Assembly (NCBI RefSeq): GCF_000194985.1
Contig: NZ_GL878519.1
Location: 303,226-367,225 of the forward strand
DNA: 64,000 nt
Source: Dialister micraerophilus DSM 19965
GTDB taxonomy: Bacteria > Bacillota > Negativicutes > Veillonellales > Dialisteraceae
Direction of reading: 5' to 3'
The notes under the pieces are model-generated. The model did not search any database, was not told where the DNA came from, and was given only the letters and a program-made list of their open reading frames with translations. Below, in pieces: positions 19,335-27,335 of this stretch. The translations under genes were made by a program, and so were the position numbers. Within the stretch, counting starts at the first letter, position 1; the number at the start of each line of letters is the position of its first letter.

Positions 19335-19366
19335 AAAAACAGCCTTGCTTTTACAAGGCTGTTTTT
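19335..19366 (-). terminator. Terminator between valS and folC
   Basis: AAAAACAGCCTTG and CAAGGCTGTTTTT form a 13-bp stem with a 6-base loop, directly after the valS stop. Its T run leads straight into the folC Shine-Dalgarno GGAGG (19328-19332). Confidence 0.85.
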
Positions 19367-19368
19367 AT

Positions 19369-22020
19369 TTATATTTTTGTTAAAAATTTCAGACGTTCTT
19401 CCAAAGATTTCATTTGTTCTTTGAATTCTTCAAGTTTTTCTTTTTCTTTATTTACTACCGCTGCCGGTGCTTTTGCTATAAATCCCTTGTTCTTGAGTTT
19501 ACCTTCGGCTCTTGCAATTTCTTTTTCAAGTACTTCTCTTGTTTTGTTTATACGTTCAGTTTCTTTTTTCGTATCTATAAGTCCTTTTAATTCCATGTAT
19601 ATATCGGAATTTGTCACTACCGCCGTAAGTGCATTTTCAGGCTTATCTTCATCACTGTTCAAGAATTCGATACTTTCCACATTTGCAAGTTTTTCAAAGT
19701 AGCTCTTATGATTTTCAATACAATTTTTGAGATTTTCTCTTGTTACATGTATCTTTATTCTACATGTCTTTGCAGGTATAACTCCGGCTTCGGCACGCAT
19801 ATTACGGATTGCTTTTATTATTTCCATAATACGTTCCATTTGTTCTTCTTCTTTTTCAAAGCGAAGTTTTTCAGATACCTTCGGCCATTCCGCTCTTGCC
19901 AATGTTTTCCCTTCATGAGGTAAATGTTGCCAAAGGTGTTCGGTAATAAAAGGCATAAACGGATGCAAGAGTGCCAACATACGTGTCAATGTATATACAA
20001 GTACATATTGTGTTACTTGTCGATCTCTACAATGTTCTGCATATAAACGTGATTTTGCAGTTTCAATGTACCAATCACAGAAACAATTCCATGCAAAATT
20101 ATATATACTGTCGGCAGCTTCTCCGAGTTCGTATTTATCAAGATTTCTGCTTACGAATTCTTCGGTTTTTGCCAATTTTTCCAATATCCATTTATCTGCA
20201 AGTGCATAATCTTTTTCTTCCGGTATGAAGTTCTTATCATAATTATCCAAATTCATAAGTGTGAACTTGGTTGCATTCCACAATTTATTTGCAAAGTTTC
20301 TGTTTCCTTCTACACGTTCATAGTAGAATCGCATATCATTTCCGGGTGTATTACCCGTTACCAATGTAAATCTCAATGCGTCTGCACCGTATTTTTCTAT
20401 GACTTCAAGCGGATCTATACCATTGCCTAAAGATTTCGACATCTTTCTTCCTTGTGAATCTCGCACAAGTCCATGTATGAATACGTATTTAAACGGTATT
20501 TCATGCATAAATTCCATCGACATGAACATCATACGTGCTACCCAGAAAAATATAATGTCATATCCGGTTACCATTGTGCTTGTAGGATACCATTGTTTTA
20601 ATGTTTCTGTTTTTTCAGGCCAGCCCATTGTCGAAAACGGCCAAAGTGCAGACGAAAACCATGTATCAAGTACATCTGGGTCTTGATTAATTTTTTTACT
20701 TCCGCAGTTTGTGCATTCAGTTATATCTGTGCGAGATGCAATCGTTTCTTTGCATTCTTCGCAATACCATACCGGTATACGATGTCCCCACCAAAGTTGG
20801 CGTGAAATACACCAGTCATGAATATTTTCAAGCCATTGTATGTATATATTTGTAAAACGTTCCGGTACAAATTTAGTTTTACCTGATGTAACTGCATCCA
20901 TTGCCGGTTTTGCCAACGGTTTCATTTTTACAAACCATTGTCTGGTTGTCAAAGGTTCGATTACAGTTTCACAACGTGAACAATGTCCGACTGCGTGTTC
21001 TTTTGTTTCCGTTTTTACAAGCAAACCTTGTTCTTCAAGATCTTTGATTATTTGTTTGCGCGCTTCATATCTGTCCATTCCGTTATATTTTCCGGAATTT
21101 TCATTAAGCGTGCCGTCTTTATTCATAATAATCAATGTTTCCAAATTATGACGACTTCCTACTTCAAAGTCATTAGGGTCATGTGCAGGTGTAATTTTAA
21201 CACAACCGGTACCATATTCTTTATCTACGTATTCATCGGAAATAACAGGAATTTCACGATTTGTTGTCGGCAATTTAAGCATTTTACCGATTAAATGTAC
21301 ATATCTTTCATCATCCGGATTTACCGCAACTGCCGTATCACCCGGCATTGTTTCAGGACGTGTTGTCGCAATTTGTATATATTCATCACTACCTACGATA
21401 GGATAGTTAACATAATACAATTTACCGTCTTCATTTTCGTGTTCAACTTCAATATCCGAAAGTGCGGTTTGACATCTGGGACACCAATTTGTAATTCTGA
21501 ATCCTCTATAAATCAAACCTTTTTCATACAATGTTATGAATACTTCTCTTACGGCTTTGGCACATACATCATCCATTGTAAAACGTTCTCTTGTCCAATC
21601 GCATGAAGAACCCAATTTACGTATTTGTTTTCCTATTGTATTTCCGTATTTTTCTTTCCATTGCCATACACGTTCAAGAAATTTTTCTCGACCTAAGTCG
21701 TACTTGGTCAAACCTTCTTTTGCAATTTGTTTTTCAACTTTTACTTGCGTTGCAATTCCTGCATGATCTTTTCCCGGAAGCCACATGACATTATATCCTT
21801 GCATACGTTTGTATCGTATCAATATATCTTGTAAAGTTCCGTCCAACGCATGTCCCATATGTAACTGTCCTGTTACATTCGGTGGAGGCAAAACTATACT
21901 GTACGGTTCTTTTGAAGAATCCGGCTCATCATGAAATACATTGTTCTTTTCCCAAAATTCATATAATTTGCCTTCAATTTCTCCGGGATTATATTTATCC
22001 AATCCTTTTACTTCTTGCAT
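19369..22020 (-). CDS. valS: Valine--tRNA ligase
   Basis: Class Ia aminoacyl-tRNA synthetase that charges tRNA-Val and edits threonine. The 883-aa protein has the HIGH-type motif [13 protein letters not shown] near residue 45, the CP1 editing domain, [10 protein letters not shown] (KMSKS) near 525, an anticodon-binding domain and a C-terminal coiled-coil arm (about 820-883). The open frame extends to 22089, but that passes through the T-box terminator; GGGGAGG before the ATG at 22020 fixes the start. It is controlled by a T-box leader (22038-22262). Confidence 0.96.
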   Translation of the reverse strand: MQEVKGLDKYNPGEIEGKLYEFWEKNNVFHDEPDSSKEPYSIVLPPPNVTGQLHMGHALDGTLQDILIRYKRMQGYNVMWLPGKDHAGIATQVKVEKQIAKEGLTKYDLGREKFLERVWQWKEKYGNTIGKQIRKLGSSCDWTRERFTMDDVCAKAVREVFITLYEKGLIYRGFRITNWCPRCQTALSDIEVEHENEDGKLYYVNYPIVGSDEYIQIATTRPETMPGDTAVAVNPDDERYVHLIGKMLKLPTTNREIPVISDEYVDKEYGTGCVKITPAHDPNDFEVGSRHNLETLIIMNKDGTLNENSGKYNGMDRYEARKQIIKDLEEQGLLVKTETKEHAVGHCSRCETVIEPLTTRQWFVKMKPLAKPAMDAVTSGKTKFVPERFTNIYIQWLENIHDWCISRQLWWGHRIPVWYCEECKETIASRTDITECTNCGSKKINQDPDVLDTWFSSALWPFSTMGWPEKTETLKQWYPTSTMVTGYDIIFFWVARMMFMSMEFMHEIPFKYVFIHGLVRDSQGRKMSKSLGNGIDPLEVIEKYGADALRFTLVTGNTPGNDMRFYYERVEGNRNFANKLWNATKFTLMNLDNYDKNFIPEEKDYALADKWILEKLAKTEEFVSRNLDKYELGEAADSIYNFAWNCFCDWYIETAKSRLYAEHCRDRQVTQYVLVYTLTRMLALLHPFMPFITEHLWQHLPHEGKTLARAEWPKVSEKLRFEKEEEQMERIMEIIKAIRNMRAEAGVIPAKTCRIKIHVTRENLKNCIENHKSYFEKLANVESIEFLNSDEDKPENALTAVVTNSDIYMELKGLIDTKKETERINKTREVLEKEIARAEGKLKNKGFIAKAPAAVVNKEKEKLEEFKEQMKSLEERLKFLTKI

Positions 22021-22037
22021 ATGTTCCTCCCCTTTAA

Positions 22038-22262
22038 ATAAAAAAACTCTTTCATCCCATAGGACGAAAGAGACCTTCCGCGGTACCACCTATATAATTT
22101 ACAGACACTACTCCTTAATTATCTGTAAATCACTCGTAAACGCGTAACGAACGTAACGGACATTTCTGTCTGCTCAGGGGTGACTTACCGTTTCATGTAT
22201 TCCTGTACTTTCAGCAATTGTACAAGTCTCTGTAAAACAATTCACAGCTTCTTCCCTTCATA
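22038..22262 (-). promoter_or_regulatory. T-box leader of valS
   Basis: The minus-strand RNA carries the conserved T-box sequence AGGTGGTACCGCGGAAGG (22074-22091). It is followed by an 11-bp terminator (CTCTTTCGTCC/GGATGAAAGAG, 22047-22072) and a T run ending just before the valS ribosome-binding site. Upstream are paired regions consistent with Stem I and an antiterminator. A GTA triplet at 22186-22188, in the context GAAACGGTAAG, is my tentative valine specifier. Uncharged tRNA-Val would stabilise the antiterminator and allow valS transcription. The class is certain; the exact Stem I boundaries are approximate. Confidence 0.92.
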
Positions 22263-22280
22263 GCATTTTCTATTTATACC

Positions 22281-22308
22281 ATAATAACACAAAAACTGCT
22301 TTTTTCAA
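22281..22308 (-). promoter_or_regulatory. Promoter of the valS T-box transcript
   Basis: Minus strand TTGAAA, 16-base spacer, TATTAT, placed just upstream of the T-box leader. Confidence 0.5.
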
Positions 22309-22386
22309 GTAAATTTTTTAAAATATCTTTTTATTATATAAATTTATCATACACTCACAACCAAGTTATTTTAATGTATGTTCCTG

Positions 22387-22395
22387 TGATATAAT
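22387..22395 (+). promoter_or_regulatory. Extended -10 promoter of the DedA-like gene
   Basis: TGATATAAT is a consensus extended -10 element about 70 bases before the start codon; no good -35 hexamer is seen. Confidence 0.4.
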
Positions 22396-22464
22396 AATAG
22401 AGACAGTTTGTTTTCGCATTTGAAAATCAGAATGCATTTTACTATTTAGAAATCAAGGACCTTT

Positions 22465-23190
22465 ATGTCAAACACCTATAAAACAATTTCCGGAATTGTT
22501 ATGTTTATCATTGCCGGATTTCTTTGTTTTGTAATTACAAAAACATATTTTCCGGTTTTTTATCACACAACTGCAAAGTTGATTTTAGCGGGAGATATGA
22601 ACGGATTATCTTCTTATATTACGTCTTTCGGGTATTGGGCTTTCATAATAAGCATATTGATTATCGCAATTTTCAATGTACTCGGTATTCCTACAATTCC
22701 TTCCCTTACGGTAAACGGAGTTTTATTCGGAATAATACCAGGAATTATTATTTCATGGATTGGAGAAGTAATAGGTATTGAGTTAAGTTACCATATAGGA
22801 AGAATATTTCTAAGAAAAAGTTCAAGACAATTTATAGAAAAAAGAAATCTTTTGGAGAAACTTGATAAATACAGTACAATCAAGGCAATGATTATTGCAA
22901 GAGCAGTTCCATATTCACCGAACATATTAACTACTGCAGTAGCCGTAGTCAGTAAATTAAACAGCAGAGAGCATCTTCGGTGTACGCTGATAGGTAAAAT
23001 TCCTTCAGTAGCGGTTGAAGTTTTGCTCGGACACGATTTATTGCGTTTCGAAGAGCATAGTGTACGATTTTTTATACTTTTGTTTCTGGTACTCGCATTT
23101 ACTGTTGTACATCGTTACAGAAAAAGATTTTATCAATTACCGTTTTTGAAGAAGTTTTATAATAATGCGGAAATAAAAAACAGATTTTGA
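22465..23190 (+). CDS. TVP38/TMEM64 (DedA-like, SNARE-associated) membrane protein
   Basis: A 241-aa integral membrane protein. Hydrophobic segments lie at about residues 8-28, 55-75, 80-105, 155-175 and 200-220. The signature of the VTT/SNARE-associated domain is visible in the glycine-rich VNGVLFGIIPGIIISWIGEVIG segment and in ARAVPYSPN, the usual [FY]xRxxPxxP-type site of this superfamily. Members are implicated in lipid scrambling or flipping and envelope homeostasis; the role here is inference. It is one of few plus-strand genes and is monocistronic, ending in a terminator at 23226-23263. Confidence 0.8.
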   Translation: MSNTYKTISGIVMFIIAGFLCFVITKTYFPVFYHTTAKLILAGDMNGLSSYITSFGYWAFIISILIIAIFNVLGIPTIPSLTVNGVLFGIIPGIIISWIGEVIGIELSYHIGRIFLRKSSRQFIEKRNLLEKLDKYSTIKAMIIARAVPYSPNILTTAVAVVSKLNSREHLRCTLIGKIPSVAVEVLLGHDLLRFEEHSVRFFILLFLVLAFTVVHRYRKRFYQLPFLKKFYNNAEIKNRF

Positions 23191-23225
23191 TTTAATTATC
23201 AAATCAAATATAATTATTTGAACAG

Positions 23226-23263
23226 AAAACGGATGCAAAATTATATTTACGCATCCGTTTTTT
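23226..23263 (+). terminator. Terminator of the DedA-like gene
   Basis: AAAACGGATGC and GCATCCGTTTT form an 11-bp stem with a 14-base loop, followed by TTT. Confidence 0.85.
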
Positions 23264-23624
23264 ATATTGCCTTTTAAATATCAAAATAAATCAATTGAAC
23301 AAAATAAGAAATATACACAATAATACTTTTTGCCTCAATAATCTTTTATAGTGTCTGAAAATTTATTGCATAATTACATTTATTCAATTTAATATTAAAA
23401 TAATTTTTCAAAATTTCTATTAAAAATTCACGCACTTATCAGTTACTCCTTTGATTATTTTTCGAGATAATTGTGTGGTATCGATACGAATAATGTACAC
23501 TTTTTATTTTAATAAAAACGAAATAAATATATTTACTTATACTCATCCGACATTTATTATGAAACCGCATTTTATTATATAGTCGTATAAACATCGTATT
23601 TCAAAATTTCAAATTCACGCAATA
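23264..23624. other. Gene-poor AT-rich spacer
   Basis: About 360 bases with no convincing reading frame, RNA gene or repeat. The only notable element is the short perfect palindrome GTATCGATAC at 23478-23487. Confidence 0.6.
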
Positions 23625-23627
23625 AAA

Positions 23628-23662
23628 AATCAGACATCCGATTAATTCAATCGTGTCTGATT
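23628..23662 (-). terminator. Terminator of tRNA-Leu
   Basis: AATCAGACA and TGTCTGATT pair, with an inner CGATT/AATCG stem, followed by TTTTTTATT on the minus strand. Confidence 0.8.
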
Positions 23663-23669
23663 ATTTTTA

Positions 23670-23755
23670 TGGTGCCGGAGGTGGGACTTGAACCCACACG
23701 GTGTCGCCACCGCCAGATTTTGAGTCTGGTGCGTCTGCCATTCCGCCACTCCGGC
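23670..23755 (-). tRNA. tRNA-Leu (anticodon CAA)
   Basis: An 86-nt class II tRNA on the minus strand starting GCCGGAG, with a long variable arm and an encoded CCA. The anticodon stem CCAGA/TCTGG encloses CTCAAAA, giving anticodon CAA that reads TTG. T-arm GGTTCAAGTCC. It has its own promoter (23774-23802) and terminator (23628-23662). Confidence 0.96.
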
Positions 23756-23773
23756 ATTTCACTGACAGAAATA

Positions 23774-23802
23774 ATTTTAACATAACAAACTATTTACGTC
23801 AA
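23774..23802 (-). promoter_or_regulatory. Promoter of tRNA-Leu
   Basis: Minus strand TTGACG, 17-base spacer, TAAAAT, about 18 bases before the tRNA 5' end. Confidence 0.7.
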
Positions 23803-23817
23803 TCAAATTTCAGAAAA

Positions 23818-25080
23818 TTATTTTTTGTCAATTTCTTTTTTTCTTGTCAGCGATGTTTTTTCGAAATTCAAATTTCTTGTGTGAACTGTATGTACCCAGT
23901 CTTTTTTATGTCGATCCAACCATCCTAAAAATGTTACCGGTATCCATGAATACATAAATAACGGATAGAAGAACCAATAAAAATAAATTTTCAGCGGTAC
24001 TTCTATTTGCAGTAATACAATTAACGGTAAAACATATTGAATAATACCTAAGGTTGACCAAAATTGTTGCGGTATCAATACGTCGTTATATAAAATTACC
24101 GTAAAGCACGGATCGAACATATTTATATAAGTCATAATTGCATAAAATGTCGAAATCAACAGAAAATAGTTTTGCAAAAGTTGCATTATTCCGTCAAGCA
24201 TAACTATATTTCTACGACGTATACCTTCTTTAAACAATATCGGTATGTATCTTTCCGAACAATCGAATTGTCCTTGTGCCCAACGTTTTCTTTGTTTACA
24301 TGATGCCATCAATGATAACGGTTTTTCATCGTAAATAATTGCATCATGTACCCAACATGTACGTATACCGTGACTGAGACATTTCATTGAAAATTCCATG
24401 TCTTCAGTCAAACAGTCACATCCCCATCCGTATTTCTTTATAATATCGGATGCAATACACATACCGGTTCCTCCCAAACAGGAAGATAAGCCGATATTAT
24501 ACTTACCCAAGTGCCACAAATGGTTTACAACCCAAAAAGCTATTGCAAATGTGCCGGATACCCATGTGTCCACAGGATTTTTAGCGGAGAGATATCCTTG
24601 CATTACTTTTTCGCCTTTAAGAAGTCTTGTGTTCATAACTTTCAAAAAGTCCAAGTGCACAAGATTATCTGCGTCAAATACGCAAAAAGCGTCATAATTT
24701 CTGTTCAATTCGAATATTTTAGGAAAAGCCCAATCCATCGCATAACCTTTTCCTATTTCTTTTTTGTTTTCACGTTCAAGAACTTCTGCACCGTACTCTT
24801 TTGCTATTTCAGCCGTTTTGTCCGTACAGTTGTCCGCAATAACGAATATGTCGTACAGGTTTGACGGATATTTTAATTTTTTCAAATTATCCAACAATTC
24901 TCCTATTACTACGGATTCATTATGTGCCGGAATTACTATTGCAAATTTACTTTTCGGTTCTGCCAGATTTTTTTCTTTTCTATGCCACATTCCGAATATA
25001 GCTATAACCGTATAATAAATCGTAAAAAACGCTACAATCAGCTGTACCGGAATCATAATAATGTCAAGAATGTATGTCAT
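23818..25080 (-). CDS. Glycosyltransferase family 2, membrane-associated
   Basis: A 420-aa inverting GT-A glycosyltransferase. An N-terminal membrane segment (about residues 5-28) precedes the catalytic domain: VIPAHNES, the metal-binding motif FDADN near residue 132, the catalytic LTEDME near 215 and the QRKRW motif near 252. Two or three C-terminal membrane segments follow. The Q..RW signature is that of processive beta-glycosyltransferases (cellulose, hyaluronan or poly-GlcNAc type), but donor and product cannot be read. Its start overlaps the pssA stop by 4 bases, placing it at the end of the wecG/tagA-psd-pssA operon and suggesting an envelope polysaccharide or glycolipid role. Confidence 0.85.
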   Translation of the reverse strand: MTYILDIIMIPVQLIVAFFTIYYTVIAIFGMWHRKEKNLAEPKSKFAIVIPAHNESVVIGELLDNLKKLKYPSNLYDIFVIADNCTDKTAEIAKEYGAEVLERENKKEIGKGYAMDWAFPKIFELNRNYDAFCVFDADNLVHLDFLKVMNTRLLKGEKVMQGYLSAKNPVDTWVSGTFAIAFWVVNHLWHLGKYNIGLSSCLGGTGMCIASDIIKKYGWGCDCLTEDMEFSMKCLSHGIRTCWVHDAIIYDEKPLSLMASCKQRKRWAQGQFDCSERYIPILFKEGIRRRNIVMLDGIMQLLQNYFLLISTFYAIMTYINMFDPCFTVILYNDVLIPQQFWSTLGIIQYVLPLIVLLQIEVPLKIYFYWFFYPLFMYSWIPVTFLGWLDRHKKDWVHTVHTRNLNFEKTSLTRKKEIDKK

Positions 25081-25790
25081 AAATCCATGCCTTTTCTCAT
25101 TTTTCTTGCTCTGCGCATTTTCTTCTTTCTACGATTCAACCATGTATTTATCATACCGAATATAACGTATGCTACGCAGATTGCAGCTGCCCATGTGGAC
25201 GGTTGTAAAAATATACATATAATCACGAAAAGCAAACATCCGAGTAATGCAGGTAAGTGCAGTTGATCGGCGCTTGCACCTTTATTATCCGGGTAGTGAA
25301 CTTCACTTACCATCAGAATTCCCAATCCTAAAACACAAATAAGTGCAAGCCAATCCCAAATCTTCACTCCCGAAAGTACGTATGATGAAATCAAAACTCC
25401 TACCGTCGGACAGGGAAGTCCTTGAAAGTATCCATGTACATCCGAGACCATTACGTTGAAACGTGCTAATCTGAATGAACAAAATGCACCTAATAAAGCA
25501 CATGGAATCAGTCCATATGTTCCCAATGATTGCAATTGATATGAATAAATCAAAGCACCTGCGGCAATACCGAATGAAATATTATCACAGAGAGAATCCA
25601 GTTCAACTCCGAACGGACCTGCAGTTTTAAGTGCACGTGCTACACGACCGTCCAATGCGTCTGCAACTGTTGCGAGTAATATAAATGTCGCTGCCAAATA
25701 AAATTCTCCGTTTATGGAGCACATAATTGACAATCCTCCGAACAACGCATTTGCTGCCGTAACTCCGTTTGCTATCCATGATTTTTTCAC
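25077..25790 (-). CDS. pssA: CDP-diacylglycerol--serine O-phosphatidyltransferase
   Basis: Integral membrane enzyme making phosphatidylserine from CDP-diacylglycerol and serine. The 237-aa protein carries the CDP-alcohol phosphatidyltransferase motif as DALDGRVARA followed by GVELDSLCD (the DxxDGxxAR...GxxxDxxxD pattern, about residues 44-71). It has about seven hydrophobic segments and a basic C-terminal tail. Its immediate partner psd, one base upstream, decarboxylates the product, which supports the serine assignment over glycerol phosphate. Together they indicate phosphatidylethanolamine in the membrane. Confidence 0.9.
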   Translation of the reverse strand: MKKSWIANGVTAANALFGGLSIMCSINGEFYLAATFILLATVADALDGRVARALKTAGPFGVELDSLCDNISFGIAAGALIYSYQLQSLGTYGLIPCALLGAFCSFRLARFNVMVSDVHGYFQGLPCPTVGVLISSYVLSGVKIWDWLALICVLGLGILMVSEVHYPDNKGASADQLHLPALLGCLLFVIICIFLQPSTWAAAICVAYVIFGMINTWLNRRKKKMRRARKMRKGMDL

Positions 25791-25791
25791 G

Positions 25792-26439
25792 TTATTTCAA
25801 CCTCCCTATGATTGACAATCCACCTTTTACTTTACTACCTTTTTTTACACATATTTCAACATTTCCGGGAATATAAATTTCTGTACATGAACCGAATTTA
25901 ATCATTCCGTACAATTCACCCATTTTAAGGTTGTCTCCGAGTTTTTTCCATGAAACTACACGTCTTGCCAAAATTCCTGCAATCAATATTACAAGTATCG
26001 AGCGTTTTTCGCCTTTTATTCCTATTGCGCCTCTCTCGTTTTCAAATCCTACAGAATCTTTATATGCCGGTAAAAATTTACCTTGCGTATATGATTGATA
26101 TGTAATTTTACCTTCCATAGGTGAACGATTGCAATGAACGTTGAATACAGACAAAAAAATCGTTATTTTCCAACATTTTTCTCCAAGAAACATTTCTTCA
26201 TCTACATCTTTTACAACGGACATTACAGTTCCGTCTGCCGGAGATACGATAATATCTTTTTCTTCAGGTATTTTGGAATTTCTGCGCGGACAACGAAAAA
26301 AGTAACAAAAATATACCGCAAAAACTGCCGGCACTACCGCTGTATGCTTAAAGCCGAAATAAGCCAATAATATTGCCAATAAAACCGATACCCCTATAAA
26401 AGGATATCCTTCCGGTAATATAATAGGTTTCTTTAACAT
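25792..26439 (-). CDS. psd: Phosphatidylserine decarboxylase, short (archaeal/Bacillota-type) form
   Basis: Pyruvoyl-dependent enzyme that converts phosphatidylserine to phosphatidylethanolamine. The 215-aa precursor has two N-terminal membrane segments (about residues 12-45), the conserved SPADG near 66 and VHCNRSPMEG near 101. The autocleavage site is Gly183-Ser184 in KFGSCTEIYIP, where Ser becomes the pyruvoyl group. Length fits the short family that lacks the long N-terminal region of E. coli Psd. Gaps of one base to its neighbours on both sides indicate one operon with pssA and the GT26 gene. Confidence 0.92.
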   Translation of the reverse strand: MLKKPIILPEGYPFIGVSVLLAILLAYFGFKHTAVVPAVFAVYFCYFFRCPRRNSKIPEEKDIIVSPADGTVMSVVKDVDEEMFLGEKCWKITIFLSVFNVHCNRSPMEGKITYQSYTQGKFLPAYKDSVGFENERGAIGIKGEKRSILVILIAGILARRVVSWKKLGDNLKMGELYGMIKFGSCTEIYIPGNVEICVKKGSKVKGGLSIIGRLK

Positions 26440-26440
26440 T

Positions 26441-27190
26441 TTACTTCTTTTTCGATCCTTTCCAATTCTTGATTTTTATCATAAATTTCGGAATTGCCAT
26501 TACTCGATGTATACGCTGAGGTTGTTTGAACAACCTATATGCCCATTCCAATCTGTTTTTCTGCATCCATTTAGGTGCACGAGGTACAACCCCCGCCATT
26601 ACGTCAAAAACTCCGCCTATACCTATTGAGAATACATTCCCCAATTTATCTTTGTTGTGATAAATCCATTTTTCTTGCTTCGGGACTCCCATTCCCACAA
26701 GCAAAATTTCAGTATTTCTATTTTTTATTTCTTCAATAATTTTTATTTCTTCTTTTTCATCAAAATATCCGTCATGTATTCCGGCTAAAGGAAATTCTCC
26801 GTATTTCTCTCTAAATCTTTCAACGGCTTTCATTGCTACTTTAGGTGCTCCGCCCAAAAAATATACGGATATTTGTTTTTCTACCGCTTTTTTCAGTAAA
26901 TTTTCAACAAAATCTGCACCGGCAACACGTTCCGGAAAATGATATCCCAGTTGTTCTCCGGCCCATATAATCCCTGCTCCGTCTGCTATAAGCATATCGC
27001 AAGAGTTCAAAATTTTTGCAAATTCTTTATCTTTTTGTGCCAACATTATCATTTCCGCATTGGGTGTTGCAGTCATACATGGTTCTTTACGTTCAATTTT
27101 ATCCAAAGCAAACTCCAACGCCTGCTCCATGCTTATGGCATGAACATTAATTCCCATAATATTTCTGGCACTTTTTTTTATATCAAACAT
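26441..27190 (-). CDS. WecG/TagA/CpsF family glycosyltransferase (GT26)
   Basis: A 249-aa peripheral-membrane glycosyltransferase. Family motifs are ATPNAEMIMLA near residue 41, the catalytic Asp70 in LIADGAGI, GAPKVA near 117, LLVGMGVPKQEKWI near 164 and the basic C-terminal tail. Members transfer N-acetylmannosamine (TagA) or N-acetylmannosaminuronate (WecG) to an undecaprenyl-linked GlcNAc; which sugar applies here cannot be read. It is first in the operon with psd, pssA and the GT2 gene, behind a good promoter (27240-27268), so I infer a surface glycopolymer role. Confidence 0.88.
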   Translation of the reverse strand: MFDIKKSARNIMGINVHAISMEQALEFALDKIERKEPCMTATPNAEMIMLAQKDKEFAKILNSCDMLIADGAGIIWAGEQLGYHFPERVAGADFVENLLKKAVEKQISVYFLGGAPKVAMKAVERFREKYGEFPLAGIHDGYFDEKEEIKIIEEIKNRNTEILLVGMGVPKQEKWIYHNKDKLGNVFSIGIGGVFDVMAGVVPRAPKWMQKNRLEWAYRLFKQPQRIHRVMAIPKFMIKIKNWKGSKKK

Positions 27191-27239
27191 AGTTCTCCTA
27201 AGTAAAATATTTTTACTTTGTTGTCAGATTAACACTATT

Positions 27240-27268
27240 ATTGTAATTCAAATATATTTATATGACAA
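27240..27268 (-). promoter_or_regulatory. Promoter of the GT26-psd-pssA-GT2 operon
   Basis: Minus strand TTGTCA, 17-base spacer, TACAAT, about 50 bases before the first start codon. Confidence 0.6.
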
Positions 27269-27335
27269 TATTCATATTTACCATATGTAAAAAGTATAGC
27301 ATATAAACGGATTATGTTCACAAATACTTTTCACG

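Noticed and set aside
22021-22089. valS starting at the upstream codon 22089
   Set aside because: That extension passes through the T-box terminator and the ribosome-binding site used by the ATG at 22020.
23264-23624. A small gene or RNA in the spacer before tRNA-Leu
   Set aside because: No frame with a ribosome-binding site, no structure beyond a 10-bp palindrome and no similarity to known small RNAs that I can recognise.
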